Shown: positions 51,256 to 62,847, counted from the first letter of the stretch. The stretch: 64,000 nucleotides of DNA from Prorocentrum cordatum (GCA_963575745.1 CAUYUJ010016371.1:388524-452523); one strand, 5' to 3'. Translations and numbers: made by a program. Notes: generated by a model from the letters alone, not told the origin.

Positions 51256-52555
51256 TCACCACCGTTCGATTCTCCTTTCTAAAACAATAATAGATTCTCC
51301 CCCCCCCCCCCGGACTTATCGGGTCCCCCGCGCGTGCTGTAAATCACATATGATTCTGACCACATGTCCATCCTAAATATGAATTCATACCATCCCAGCC
51401 AAGCCGGTATCCCCCCCCTGCGGTTCCCCATCAAATAACACTATGCGGGGACATTTTTCTTTCTAGCATAACACTTTTTCAAGAATCCCTTGCAAAAAAC
51501 GGGACGAAGAGCACACGCGCGCGTCGTCGCGCGCGCATGCCGAAATCCTTCAAAAACCTTCGGTGCCGGAACGATTTCGCAATCGAGCTTCCGAAAAACA
51601 TACAAAAACACATGGCTTCGCAACACTGATTTGCTAAAAAAACTTCCGCGCGAGCTCTTGGGAAATCTTAAGAAAACCATAGGTTTTTCAATATTTTCAC
51701 AACATGTTACCAAACGGGCTTCGCGCGCGCATGTCGAAATCTGTCGAACGCCCTTGCGCGTGTGCCGTCGCGAGAATCCTCTGCAAAAAATGGAACGAAG
51801 TACAGACGCGCGCGTCGTCGCGCACGTATGCCGGAAACCTTCACAACCCATCGGTTTCGGAAGGATTTCAAAATCGTGTGTCCAAAAAACATACAAGAAC
51901 CCAAGGTTTCGCAACACGGATTTTCAACAAAAGCGTGCGCGCGCGCTCTTGCGTCGTCGTCGTCGTCGCCGTCCTCCCTCCTCCCGCGTCGTCGTCGTCG
52001 CCTACGTCGTCCTCTGTCTTTTCTCCTGTTTGTCGTCGTCGTCCTCTTTGGCGTCGTGGTCGTTTCCATCGTCGTTGTCGCCGTGGTCGTCCTTCCTCCT
52101 CCTCCCACGTCGTCGTCGTCGTCCGTCGTCGGCGTCTCATCGTCGTCCCTCCTATGTCGTCGCCGTCGTCGTCGTCGTTGTCGTCGTCGTCTTCCCTCCT
52201 CCCTCGTCGTTGTCGTCGTCGGCGTCGCCGTCCTTCCTCTTTCGTCGTCGTTCGCGTCGTCACCGTCCTCCCTCCTCTATCGTCGTTGTCGTCGTTGCCG
52301 CCGTCGTCGCCCTTCCTCCTTCCTCGTCGTCGCCTTCGTTGGCGTCGTCGTCGTCGTCTTCGTCGTCGTCGGCGTCGGCGTCGCTGTCGTCGTCGAAGTC
52401 GTCGGAGACGTCGTCGGTGTCGTCCTAGTCGTTGTCGTCGGTGTCGTCGTAGTCGGTCTTAACAGGTTTTGCAAACCAAGTTGCGGGTGGGTGGGTGGGA
52501 TGTTTGCGCGAGCAGTGGAGATGACGACTTCAAGTTCCGCAGAGTGGATTGCACC
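51256..52555 (+). repeat. Macrosatellite unit 1
   Basis: Starts TTCTCCTTTCTAAAACAATA and a C13 run, then ACATATGATTCTGACCACAT, ATCCCAGCCAAGCCGGTATC, and two related sub-blocks of about 300 bp (each with CGCGCGTCGTCGCG and ATGCCGAAATCCTTC or its variant). A GTC array (51950-52440) follows, then a conserved end TGTTTGCGCGAGCAGTGGAG. Closest to unit 4 in the array and end. Confidence 0.9.
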
Positions 52556-54307
52556 AAATAGAGTGCACCGCATCGAGACTCGACCCCCCCCCACACCCCG
52601 GACTTAACGCTTCCCCCTGGGATAATACAATTTCATATATACATATACATATATATATATACATATATATGTATATATATACATATATATATTCTGCACA
52701 CTCGTCCATCCTAAATATATAAAATCATATCATCCCAGCCAAACCGGTATCCCCCCCCTGAGGTTCCTTTTTTTTAAAAAAAAAAACATATGCGGTGACA
52801 TGGTTTGTTCTAACGTAACACTTTTTTCACGAATCCCTTGCAAAACATTGGACAAGGTGCACACGCGCGCGTCGTCGCGCGCGCATGCCGAAATCCTTCA
52901 AAAAACTTCGGTGCGGGACGGATGTCGCAATCGAGTTCCCAAACAACATACAAAAACACAGGGTTTCGCAACACATAGGTGCTAAAAAAGCTTCCGCGAA
53001 AGCTTGCGAAATCTTAAGAAAACCAGAGGTTTTTCAAGATTTTCACAAAGTGCTACCAAAAGGGCATGTCGAAATCTGTCGAACGCCCTTGCGCGTGTGC
53101 CGTCGCGAGAATCCCTTGCAACAAATAGAACGAAGTACAGACGCGCGCGTCGTCGCGGGCGTATGCCGAAAACCTTCAAAACCCATCGGTTTCGGAAGGA
53201 TTTCAAAATCGTGTGTCCAAAAAACATACAAGAACCCAAGGTTTCGCAACACGGATTTTCAACAAAAGCGTGCGCGCGCGCTCTTGCGTTGTCGTCGTCG
53301 TCGTCGTCGCCGTCCTCCCTCCTCCCGCGTCGTTGTCGTCGTCGTCGCCTACGTCGTCCTCTGACTTTCCACGTGTTCGTCGTCGTCGTCCTCTTTGGCG
53401 TCGTGGTCGTTTCCGTCGTCGTTGTCGCCGTGGTCGTCCTTCCTCCTCCTCCCTCGTCGTCGTCGTCGTCCGTCGTCGGCGTCTCGTCGTCGTCCCTCCT
53501 ATTTCGTCGCCGTCGTCGTCGTCGTCGTCTTCCCTCCTCTCTCGTCGTTGTCGTCGTCGGCGTCGCCGTCCTCCCTCCTTCTTCGTCGTTCGCGTCGTCG
53601 CCGTCCTCCCTCCTCCCTCGGCGTTGTCGTTGTCGCCGTCGTCGTCCTCCCTCCTCACTCGTCGTCGTCGTCGTCGTCGTCGTCGTCTTCGTTGGTGACG
53701 TCGTCGTCTTAGTCGTCGTCGTCGGCGTCGTCGTCGTCGTCGTCACCGTCGGCGTCGGCGTCGTCCGCGTCGTCGTCGTCGTCCTCGTCGTCGGCGTCGA
53801 CGTCGCCGTCGTCGTCGGCGTCGTCATCGTCGTCGTCGTCGGCGTCGGCGTCGTCGTCGTCGTCGGCGTCGTCATTGTCGTCGTCGGTGTCGCCGTCGTC
53901 GTCGTCGTCATCGTCGTCGGCGTCGTCGTCGCCGTCGTCGTCGGCGTCATCGTCGTCGGCGTCGTCGTCGCCGTCGTCGTCGTCGGGGTCGTCATCGTCG
54001 TCGTCGTCGTCGGCGTCGTCGTCGTCGGCGTCGTCATTGTCGTCGTCGGTATCGCCGCCGTCGTCGTCGTCGTCGTCGTCATCGTCGTCGTCGTCGTCGT
54101 CGAAGTCGTCGGAGCCGTCGTCGGTGTCGTCGTAGTCGTCGGCGACGTTTTCGTCGTCGTTGTTGTCACTGTCGTCGTCGGCGTCGCTGTCGTCGCCAAG
54201 AGCCATTTGGTATCCCCCGTCGTGGTCTGAAGATGTCTTGCGACCAAGTTGCAGGTGGGAGGGTGGGATGTTTGCACGAGCAGTGGAGAGGACAGCTTCA
54301 ACACGGT
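52556..54307 (+). repeat. Macrosatellite unit 2
   Basis: Same layout as unit 1 but with the longest GTC array (53285-54200) and a unique AT-rich palindromic insert (52630-52695, TATACATATATATG). It ends TGTTTGCACGAGCAGTGGAG. Confidence 0.9.
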
Positions 54308-55033
54308 CAAAATTAATTCTCCTTTCTAAAAGACTAATAGATTCTACCCCCCCCCCCCGGACTTATCGGCCCCCCCGCGCGTGCTGTAAATCACATATGA
54401 TTCTGACCACATGTCCATCCTAAATATGAATTCGTACCATCCCAGCCAAGCCGGTATCCCCCCCCCTGCGGTTCCCTGGTAAAAAAACACTATGCGGTGA
54501 CATGTTTTGTTCTAACATCGCACTTTTTCGCGAATCCCTTGCAACAAATGGGACGAAGTGCACACGCGCGCGTCGTGGCGCGCGCATGCCGAAATCCTTC
54601 AAAAACCTTCGGTTCTGGAGAGATTTCAAAATTGAATTTCCAAAAATCATATAAAAACACATGGTTTCGCAACACTGATTTGCTAAAAAAAATCCGCGCG
54701 AGCTCTTGCGAAATCTTAAGAAAACCATAGGTTTTCCAAGATTTTCACAAAATGCTACCAAACGGGCTTCGCGCGCGCGCATGTCGAAATCTGTCGAACG
54801 CCCTTGCGCGTGTGCCGTCGCGAGAATCCTCTGCAAAAAAATCAAACGAAGTGCAGACGCGCGCGTCGTCGCGGGCGTATGCCGAAATCCTTCAAAAACC
54901 TTCGGTGTCGGAAGGATTTCGAAATCGTGCGTCCAAAAAACTTACAAAAACAAAAGGTTTCGCAACACGGGTTTTCAACAAAATTGTGCGCGCGCGCTCT
55001 TGCGTCGTCGTCGTCGTCGTCCTCCCTCCTCCC

Positions 55034-55068
<35 letters not shown>

Positions 55069-55796
55069 TTCTGTCTTTCCTCGTCGTCGTTGTCGTCGTC
55101 TTGGCGTCGTCGTCGTTTCCGTCGTCGTTGTCGCCGTGGTCGTCCTTCCTCCCTCGTTGTCTTCGTCGGCGTCTCGTCGTTGTCCCCCCTATTTCGTCGC
55201 CGTCGTCGTCGTCGTCGTCGTCGTGGTTTTCACTCCTCCCTCGTCGTTATCCTCGTCCCTCGTCGTCGTCGTCCGTCGTCGGCGTCTCGTCGTCGTCCCT
55301 CCTATTTCGTCGCCGTCGTCGTCGTCTTCGTCGTCGTTGTCATCGTCGTCGTCTTCCCTCCTCCCTCGTCGTTGTCGTCGTCGGCGTCGCCGTCCTTCCT
55401 CCTTCTTCGTCGTTGGCGTCGTCGCCGTCTTCCCTCCTCCATCGTCGTTGTCGTCGTTGTCGCCGTCGTCGTTTTTTCTCCTCCCTCGTCGTCGTCTCCG
55501 TTGGCGACGTCGTCGTCGTCTTCGTCGTCGTCGTCGGCGTCGTTGTCGTCGTCGTCGGTGTCGTCGTCGTCGTTGTCGTCGTCGAAAACATTGGAGACGT
55601 CGTCGGTGTCGTCGCAGTCGCTGTCGGCGGCGCCGTCGTCGTCGATGTCGCTGTCGTCGTCGGCATCGGTGTCGTGGCCAAGTGCCATGCAGTACCTACC
55701 GTCACGGTCTTGTCTGAAGATGTCTTGCGACCAAGTTGCGGGTGGGAGGGTGGGATGTTTGCACGAGCAGTGGAGAGGACAGCTTCAAGACGGTCA
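54308..55796 (+). repeat. Macrosatellite unit 3
   Basis: Starts ATTCTCCTTTCTAAAAGACT. GTC array 55000-55680. Its end (MALG-type start codon on the minus strand near 55688, then AAGTTGCGGGTGGGAGGG) matches unit 2. Confidence 0.9.
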
Positions 55797-57095
55797 AGAT
55801 TAATTCTCTTTCTAAAAAGACTAATAGATTCTACCCCCCCCCCCCCGGACTTATCGGCCCCCCCGCGCGTGCTGTAAATCACATATGATTCTGACCACAT
55901 GTCCATCCTAAATATGAATTCGTACCATCCCAGCCAAGCCGGTATCCCCCCCCCTGCGGTTCCCTCTCAATTCACACTATGCGGGGACATTTTTCTTTCT
56001 AACATAACACTTTTTCATGAATCCCTTGCAAAAAACGGGACGAAGTGCACACGCGCGCGTCGTCGCGCGCGCATGCCGAAATCCTTCAAAAACCTTCGGT
56101 GCCGGAAGAATTTTGCAATCGAGTTTCCGAAAAAACATACACAAACACATGGTTTCGAAACACTGATTTGCTAAAAAAAATCCGCGCGAGCTCTTGCGAA
56201 ATCTTAAGAAAACCATAGGTTTTCCAAGATTTTCACAAAATGCTACCAAACGGGCTTCGCGCGCGCGCATGTCGAAATCTGTCGAACGCCCTTGCGCGTG
56301 TGCCGTCGCGAGAATCCTCTGCAACAAATGGGACGAAGTGCAGACGCGCGCGTCGTCGCGGACGTACGCCGAAAACCTTCAAAACCCATCAGTTTCGGAA
56401 GGATTTCAAAATCGTGCGTCCAAAAAACCTACAAGATTCCAATGTTTCGCAACACGGATTTTCAACAAAAGCGTGCGCGCGCGCTCTTGCGTCGTCGTCG
56501 TCGTCGCCGTCCTCCCTCCTCCCGCGTCGTCGTAGTCGTCGCCTACGTCGTCCTCTGTCTTTTCTCCTGTTTGTCGTCGTCGTCCTCTTTGGCGTCGTGG
56601 TCGTTTCCATCGTCGTTGTCGCCGTGGTCGTCCTTCCTTCTCCTCCCACGTCGTCGTCGTCGCCCGTCGTCGGCGTCTCATCGTCGTCCCTCCTATGTCG
56701 TCGCCGTCGTCGTCGTCGTCGTTGTCGTCGTCGTCTTCCCTCCTCCCTCGTCGTTGTCGTCGTCGGCGTCGCCGTCCTTCCTCCTTCGTCGTCGTTCGCG
56801 TCGTCACCGTCCTCCCTCCTCTTCGTCGTTGTCGTCGTTGTCGCCGTCGTCGTCCTTCCTCCTTCCTCGTCGTCGCCTTCGTTGGCGTCGTCGTCGTCGT
56901 TTTCGTCGTCGTCGGCGTCGGCGTCGTTGTCGTCGTCGAAGTCGTCGGAGACGTCGTCGGTGTCGTCCTAGTCGTTGTCGTCGGTGTAGTCGTAGTCGGT
57001 CTTAACAGGTTTTGCAAACAAAGTTGCGGGTGGGTGGGTGGGATGTTTGCGCGAGCAGTGGAGATGACGACTTCAAGTTCCGCAGAGTGGATTGC
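55797..57095 (+). repeat. Macrosatellite unit 4
   Basis: Starts ATTCTCTTTCTAAAAAGACT. GTC array 56490-56985. The array and the end (CTTCAAGTTCCGCAGAGTGG) are nearly identical to unit 1, while its first block resembles unit 3. Confidence 0.9.
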
Positions 57096-57620
57096 ACCAC
57101 GTAGATTGCACCATGTGAATTCTGCAACCTGGGTTGCACCACATATATTGCAACACGTCGATAGAACAGCACTCAAACATACATCTAAACACATGTTGCA
57201 TCACACGGACAGCACCACATAGATTGCTCCACAATCAGTGCACAACATTGATTTCACAACATAGAGTGTGCCACATAGGTTGCGCCACGCCGATTGTACC
57301 GCATCGGTTGCACCATATACATTGCACCACATTTGTTTGTACCACGACGATTGTCCCATGTATATATATATAAATAAATAGATCGCACAACATATGCTGC
57401 ACCACCTAGTTTGCACCACATGCACTGCACAACAAAGACTGCCCAACATCGATTGCACCACACGCGTTGCACCACTTAGACTGCACCACATAAGCTCCGC
57501 CCAGATAGCACAACATAGATTGCACAACGGAGGCTGTACAACACATCCACTGCGCAAACTCGAGCTGCACCACGCACATGGCCCCACATAAGAGTGCCCC
57601 ACCTAGACTGCACAGCCTGT
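57096..57620 (+). repeat. Degenerate CACCACATAGATTG tandem repeat
   Basis: About 500 bp of 11- to 22-bp units such as TTGCACCACATAGATTGC, with AACA/ACCG variants and TATATATATAAATAAATAG at 57361. A few related units occur at 62760-62845, next to the diverged macrosatellite copy. Confidence 0.9.
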
Positions 57621-57714
57621 ACCGCTAGAAGCACGCTGGCTGGGACCCACGATGGCACAACGCTGCATGGAACTCGAGGTTTGTGCGTGCCTGTGTCTCT
57701 CTGTCGGGTCGGGC

Positions 57715-57870
57715 GAAAGGGGGGGATAGCAAAGCGGGGGTTTGAGAATCAGCTCACGTAGCTGATTTTCCCCGCGCCTCCCGGCGCCGGAGGCGGCCAT
57801 GTATCGAGGAATGGGCCCCTCGGCGAGGCCGAAACCAGCTGCCTGCAGCAGATTTCGTAACCCCCCCTCT
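57715..57870 (+). repeat. 150-bp direct repeat, copy 1
   Basis: GCTCACGTAGCTGATTTTCC, GTATCGAGGAATGGGCCCCT, CGAAACCAGCTGCCTGCAGC and AGATTTCGTAACCCCCC recur at 60145-60300 in the same order and orientation. Confidence 0.9.
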
Positions 57871-58035
57871 CCCAATCCCCCCCTCTCGTCCGGCCCGACC
57901 TCTGCACCTCCCGAGCACCGTGGCGGCGGGCAGAGCACCCCCTCGCAACAAAAACACGCCGGCGGGGCGCGCCCCGAGGCCCGCGACGCGAGCGCCGACG
58001 GGCGCGCAGGCCCGCCGCACAGGGAACGGGCGGGC

Positions 58036-58313
58036 TCGCCGGCCCGCAGCCAGCGCACGCCAGATTTCGTCATCAAGGGAGGGGGGTCTCATTTCGGGGG
58101 GGGGTCTCTTCCAGGCTATCTTGGAGGGCCTGGGGGGTCTGGGGACGATGTTTTGGAGGGTTCTCCCACGGGGGAGGTCTGAAATGGCTTGTCTTGGAGG
58201 GTCCAGACCCCCTCCCTTTGTTTACGAAATCTGGAGTACGCTGGTTGCGGGCCGGCCCGCAGCCAGCGTACGCCGGGTGGCGCCGCGGCCGCGTGGCCGC
58301 GGCGCCACCCGGC
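58036..58313 (+). repeat. Inverted pair and two large palindromes
   Basis: CCGGCCCGCAGCCAGCGCAC ... AGATTTCGT (58036-58070) is inverted at 58223-58255. 58236-58271 is a 36-bp palindrome (GTACGCTGGTTGCGGGCC and its complement, one mismatch). 58272-58313 is a 19-bp perfect stem (GCCGGGTGGCGCCGCGGCC) with a GCGT loop. Very stable cruciforms are predicted. Confidence 0.9.
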
Positions 58314-58719
58314 GGACTTCGGAAACCCCGAACTCCAAAAGCGGTTTCATCTCTTGGGAGGCGTTTTTTTACTCCCGCCGCCTTCCGCCGCCCTTCCTTT
58401 TTTCACGGCACTGCGCCCAACCACCTTCTGAGGGACGCTTCGTGAGGGGCCTAGGGTAAAAAACACCGCGAGTCGGCGCACGGTATGGTTAATCATAACG
58501 AGGGATCGGGCCCAAACGGGAGCGCCGCCCTTCCGCCGGCTTCCGCCGGCGGAGGCGGCCTCGTTCTACTGCCGCCGACCGTCCGCCGCCCTTCCGCCGC
58601 GGAAGCGATGACAACTCCTCCTACTCGCGAAGGCAAGGCCCTTTGTGGAACGCTCCACCCGGAGAACCGAGAGCGGGCCGCTCGCCAATTGGCTTGGCCG
58701 GGGGGAGTGGGCTCTAGAG
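58314..58719. other. Region without a supported gene
   Basis: Short direct repeats CCGCCCTTCCGCCG (58373-58390, 58525, 58580). No motif-bearing ORF. Confidence 0.45.
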
Positions 58720-58838
58720 GAGGAGGAGGAGGAGGAGGAGGCGGAGGAGGAGGAGGAGGGGGAGGAGGAGGGGGAGGAGGAGGAGGAGGGGGAGGAGGAG
58801 GAGGGGGAGGAGGAGGGGGAGGAGGAGGAGGTAGCAGC
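58720..58838 (+). repeat. (GGA)n microsatellite
   Basis: About 38 triplets with GGGGGA interruptions. Confidence 0.95.
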
Positions 58839-60140
58839 CTCGGGCAGAACTTGTGGGGCGTGTCTCTGGGGCCCTTCGCGGCCCGTCGGGGGGGCGGGCT
58901 CCGGGAGGCTCCGTGGCCTCTGGGAGCCGTCTGGAGGCCTCCCGGACGCCTCCAGGACGCGTCCCAACGGAGCCGGTCACCGCCGTCGTCCGTCGTCGTC
59001 GGCGGCGGCAACGCAGGCAGCGGTCCTCCTCCTCCCTCCCCCTCTCCTACCCCTCCTGCTCCTTCTCCCCCTCCTCTCAAGCACTGGTGGCCCAATGCCT
59101 TGAGCCGTTTTTGGACTCGAGCGAGCCATTGGGCACCAACACTGTTGCCTTCATCTGGCGCCTGGGGGGGGCTCCCACCACATCATCATCCGTGGTGAAA
59201 TGTGTTTCTGCCACGATGATGGGGCCTTGTGGTGTACTTCAAGTTGCCGTTCGGTTGACTTGCACGTACTGTATTTCAGCGTGCTCTGCCACATCTGCAC
59301 ATTTGTCGCGCCGCTTTTTTAGTGGGTTGATTTGCCTGGACAAAACGCCTGCACGACACAACTCGAGGGAAGGTGCCCCAGGTGCCCACGTGAAATCACA
59401 TGCAGTCGAACACCGCAACATGAATGGCAGCGCAGACACGCTCAAAGCGTCACATCTGCGCCGCCGTTGCGAGGAGCCTCGAGATGCCACCCCGAGACAC
59501 GGCCACGCCGGGTGCTCCCGAGGACGGTGCTGGTCGTCGTCGTCGTCGCCCGCCGTCGTCGTCGTCGTCATTCTCCTCGTCGTCGTGGACGTACGGAAGG
59601 GATTGCCCGCGATGGTCGGGGATCAAGGGGCGGTCAGGGAGAGGGGCGGGGCGAGGAGACGGAGGAGGCCAAATAGGCGACCGGAGAGGAGGAGGCGGAG
59701 GGTGGCGGGGAGGCAGCGTCCCAGACATCCCGCGGCTCCACTCTCTCGGGGGCCCCCAGGCGCTGCCGTGACCGCGCGCGGGAGTCGGGGTCCCGGCACG
59801 CTTCTGGGACGCGTGTCGTTCTCCGGGGACGTCTCGGGCGGCCTGGGCCCCCATGGGTCGCAACACCGTGCGGTGACGGACGGTGCGGTGAGGCCTCTTG
59901 GGACGGTGCGGTGAGGCCTGTCACTACACGGTTCTGGGACCCCCAGTTCTCTCGACATGGGAGCAACATCGGCCCCCAGGGCTCTCGGCCCCTTCCCCGA
60001 TACCAGCTTCTCACCCAGCATCGTTTCCTGGCGGGCTGGGGCTCCAAAATTCACGGATCCGCGGGAGATCGGTAGCTGGGGAGACAAAGCCAGCGCGTCT
60101 GTGGCCGTCGAGGCTCGCGCTTTTCCAGGGGGGGGGGGGC
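58839..60140. other. Region without a supported gene
   Basis: ORFs overlap on both strands without recognisable domains. GGACGGTGCGGTGAGGCCT is repeated at about 59879 and 59904. A short GTCGTCGTC tract lies at 59530-59590. Confidence 0.4.
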
Positions 60141-60144
60141 AAGA

Positions 60145-60300
60145 GTGGGATAGCAAAGGGTAGGGTAGAGAATCCGCTCACGTAGCTTGTTTTCCTGGCG
60201 CCTCCTGGCGCTGGGAGGCGCCCATGTGTATCGAGGAATGGGCCTGGCGGCGGGGCCGAAACCAGCTGCATGCAGCAGATTTCGTAACACCCCCCTTTCG
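60145..60300 (+). repeat. 150-bp direct repeat, copy 2
   Basis: Second copy of 57715-57870 (GCTCACGTAGCTTGTTTTCC, GTATCGAGGAATGGGCCTGG, CGAAACCAGCTGCATGCAGC), about 85 percent similar by eye; it contains a CTGGCGCCTCCTGGCGCTGG variation. Confidence 0.9.
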
Positions 60301-60984
60301 CTACGCGCCCAACCACGTACGTGAATACGGTCCCCCCGCTCGCGAGACCAGCCGCGTGATACGAACGTTCGCGCAACGCGTACTCTCGAAACCAACGTGG
60401 ATTCATGTGCGTGCACGTCCTTCGTTCGCTCCTGACTCAAGGAGCCTTCCGCCCATGAGCCGCCAGCCGGGAACACGCGGACCCCAGGGTTCCTGAGCCC
60501 GTTCGGCGTCTGAGCCCATTCGCCCGCCGAGTGGGCTCTTCCGTGCGCGCATGGCCGCCGTCGGACTCTTGCACGTATGCTAGAAAAAGGAAACCTACAT
60601 AAACATCAACTTCTGGCGCTCCGCAAAAATTCGTTGGATCCGCGCCGGACCCCCCTCCCTGGCGCGCGGAGCGCGCCTGGAGGGGGGCCCAGCGCGGAGC
60701 CAAGACACCCACGCGAAGCGCCAGGGGGTTTATGCTTGTGGCGTCTGTTTCTTCTCCGAGGCGTGTACGCAGACGTCCCTCTCCCACTCCTGCAAGGAGG
60801 GGCATGCCCGACTTGAGTGTATAGGGGGCGAACAAACCTACCTCGCTTTTGACCACCCTCGCTCCCAAGATATGCCAAAAACGATGCCAAACTGCGGCCT
60901 GCACTGGTTGGGCCGCTTGACGAGGAGGCGCGTGGTATGACTTGGTTTTGCCTGGCAGTAGGTAGATCACGCTCTGAGTCTACG
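60301..60984. other. Region without a supported gene; hairpin at 60658-60685
   Basis: GGCGCGCGGAGCGCGCC (about 60660-60676) is a perfect 7-bp stem with a 3-base loop inside CCTCC...GGAGG. A related hairpin is in the fold-back element at 62258-62285. No domain-bearing ORF. Confidence 0.5.
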
Positions 60985-61200
60985 GGAGGGAGGGTGAGAG
61001 GGAGGAGGGAGGGGAGGGAGGGAGGGAGGGAGGGAGGGAGGGAGGAGGGAGGGAGGGGGAGGGAGGAGGGAGGAGGGGAGGAGGAGGAGGAGGAGGAGGA
61101 GGAGGAGGAGGAGAGGAGGGAGGAGGGGGAGGAGAGAGGGAGGGGGGAGGAGGAGGAGGGGAGGAGGAGGAGGAGGGAGGAGGAGGAGGAGGAGGAGGCT
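60985..61200 (+). repeat. GGA/GGGA microsatellite
   Basis: Begins with GGGA tetranucleotides (61010-61075) and passes into GGA triplets. Confidence 0.95.
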
Positions 61201-61640
61201 CTGAGTGCACGGCCTTCTTTCGCTGCTGCCTCCCGTGCGGCCCGCGCCCTCGAGGGGGCCGCGCCGCCTGCGGCGGTCGGCCCGCGCCCGACGCGCCTCA
61301 CACGAGCAGGCGGGCCACGCCTCCGCCGGCCCGCAGGGCCCGAGGAGGGGGGGGGGGGCAGGAACCCCAGGGGGAGCCCAGGGGCCCTCCTCGAGGCGGG
61401 CCCCTCGGCTCCTCGAGGAGGGCACGAGGAGGGGGGGCCCTCCTCGAGGAGGGCACGAGGAGGAGGGAGGAGGATCGAGGGCGCAGGGAGGAGGATCCTC
61501 CTCCCACCTCCTCGTGCCTCTGCCTCCCCTGCCTCCCCGCCGCGGCCTCGCTCCCTCCCTGCCTTCCCACCCCCCCCTCCCTCCCCGGCTTTTCGACGCT
61601 GGGCAAACCCTAGGACAAAGCCTGCGGCGTCAAAGTCCCT
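61201..61640. other. GC-rich region without a supported gene
   Basis: Contains GAGGAGGGCACGAGGAGG repeated at about 61417 and 61447, and GAGGAGGATC repeated at 61465 and 61488. Composition extreme; ORFs not credible. Confidence 0.4.
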
Positions 61641-61785
61641 CCCTGGCTCTCCTCCTCCTCCTCCTCCTCCTCCTCCTCGTCCTCCTCCGCCTCCTCCTCC
61701 CCCCTCCTCGATGCTTCCCAATCCTCCTCCTCCTCCTCCTCCTCCTCCTCCTCCCTCCTCCTCCTCCTCCTCCTCCTCCCCCTGC
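61641..61785 (+). repeat. (CCT)n microsatellites
   Basis: Two CCT arrays separated by CGATGCTTCCCAAT. Confidence 0.95.
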
Positions 61786-61949
61786 CACGCCTGGGAGAGC
61801 AACGTCGGAGGCGACACTCTCCTCGCGGGGCCCTGCGGCCCGTGGAGGAGGCAAACCCTCTACGGGGTGCTGCCGCTGACCAGTGTGACAGGCCACCCGA
61901 TGCTGAGTCCACCGCCGCAGCCGCCCCCCCCTAGGGGAACAAAACAGAG

Positions 61950-62183
61950 CCTCCTCCTCCTCCCTCCTCCTCTCTCCTCCTCCTTCTCACTCCTGTCTTT
62001 CCCCTCCTCCTCCTCCTCTTCCTCCTCCTCCTCCTGTTCTCCTCTTCTCTCCTCCTCCTCTCCTCCTCTTCCTCCTCCTCCTCCTCCTCCTCCTCCTCCT
62101 CCTCCTCCTCCTCCTCCTCCTCCTCCTCCTCCTCCTCCTCCTCCTCCTCCTCCTCCTCCTCCTCCTCCTCCTCCTCCTCCCCC
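61950..62183 (+). repeat. (CCT)n microsatellite, long
   Basis: About 75 triplets with few interruptions in its second half (62063-62180); it abuts the fold-back element. Confidence 0.97.
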
Positions 62184-62185
62184 TA

Positions 62186-62382
62186 GGGGAACAAACAACG
62201 GCATCTGTATAGACAACTCCGAGGTCCGCGCGGAGATCTCGCATCGGCGCTGGATCCCCCCTACCTGGCGCGCTCCGCGCGCCAGGGGCGATGCTGGAGC
62301 CGCCGCCAGGGGACCCCAGCACCGATCCGAGGAATCAGCGCGGACCTCCGAGTTGTAATCTTAATGTCGTTGTTTGTTCCCC
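62186..62382 (+). mobile_element. 197-bp fold-back/MITE element
   Basis: The left arm starts GGGGAACAAACAACGGCAT and continues ACAACTCCGAGGTCCGCGC. The right arm, GCGCGGACCTCCGAGTTGT ... TGTCGTTGTTTGTTCCCC, is its inverse over about 47 bp with a few mismatches. Between them sits a nested hairpin (TGGCGCGC-TCC-GCGCGCCA at about 62259-62277). The word CTAGGGGAACAAA also occurs at 61931, perhaps a solo end. Confidence 0.8.
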
Positions 62383-62554
62383 TGTTCCCTACTGCAGTCT
62401 CCTTGGGTGCAGAGGGACATACCAGTATTATGAGCCCTCCCTGGTGGTGCACGCCCTGACCAGACGCGTGGCACAAACATTCCAAAATTCCCCAAACAGT
62501 CACGGCACCTAGGGGCTCTTGCTTCTCCTCTACGGAGCAGGGCAGGTAAGGCGG

Positions 62555-62752
62555 TCTGGCGGCTATGTTGTCGCCGTCGTTGCCCCGTCGCCCCCCGTCC
62601 GCTGGGCCGCTGTGGCGGTCTGGCGGCTCTATTGTCGCCGTCGCCGCCCCGTCGCCGCCTCGTCGCCTCCCGCCATCTGGGCCAGTATAGCGGTATGGCG
62701 GCTCTGTTGTCGCCGTCGCCGCCCCGTCGCCCCCTCGAGGCCGCCATAGTGT
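62555..62752 (+). repeat. GGCGGCTATG/GCCGTCGCC repeat, copy 2
   Basis: Three units of about 65 bp (TCTGGCGGCTATGTTGTCGC, TCTGGCGGCTCTATTGTCGC, TATGGCGGCTCTGTTGTCGC), each followed by CGTCGCCGCCCCGTCGCC. Compare 51120-51255. Confidence 0.85.
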
Positions 62753-62847
62753 CTACAATGTAGAATGCACCGCACCAATTGCATCACCAAGGTCGCACCG
62801 CATAGATTGCACTAAGTAGCTTGCACAAGGTATATTGTCCAGAAGAG

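Noticed and set aside
52982-54310. 408- to 442-residue Val- or Thr-rich ORFs
   Set aside because: Translations of GTC/GAC trinucleotide arrays; all frames of both strands are open.
60937-62358. 473-residue ORF
   Set aside because: Spans three microsatellites and the fold-back element; composition is entirely low complexity.
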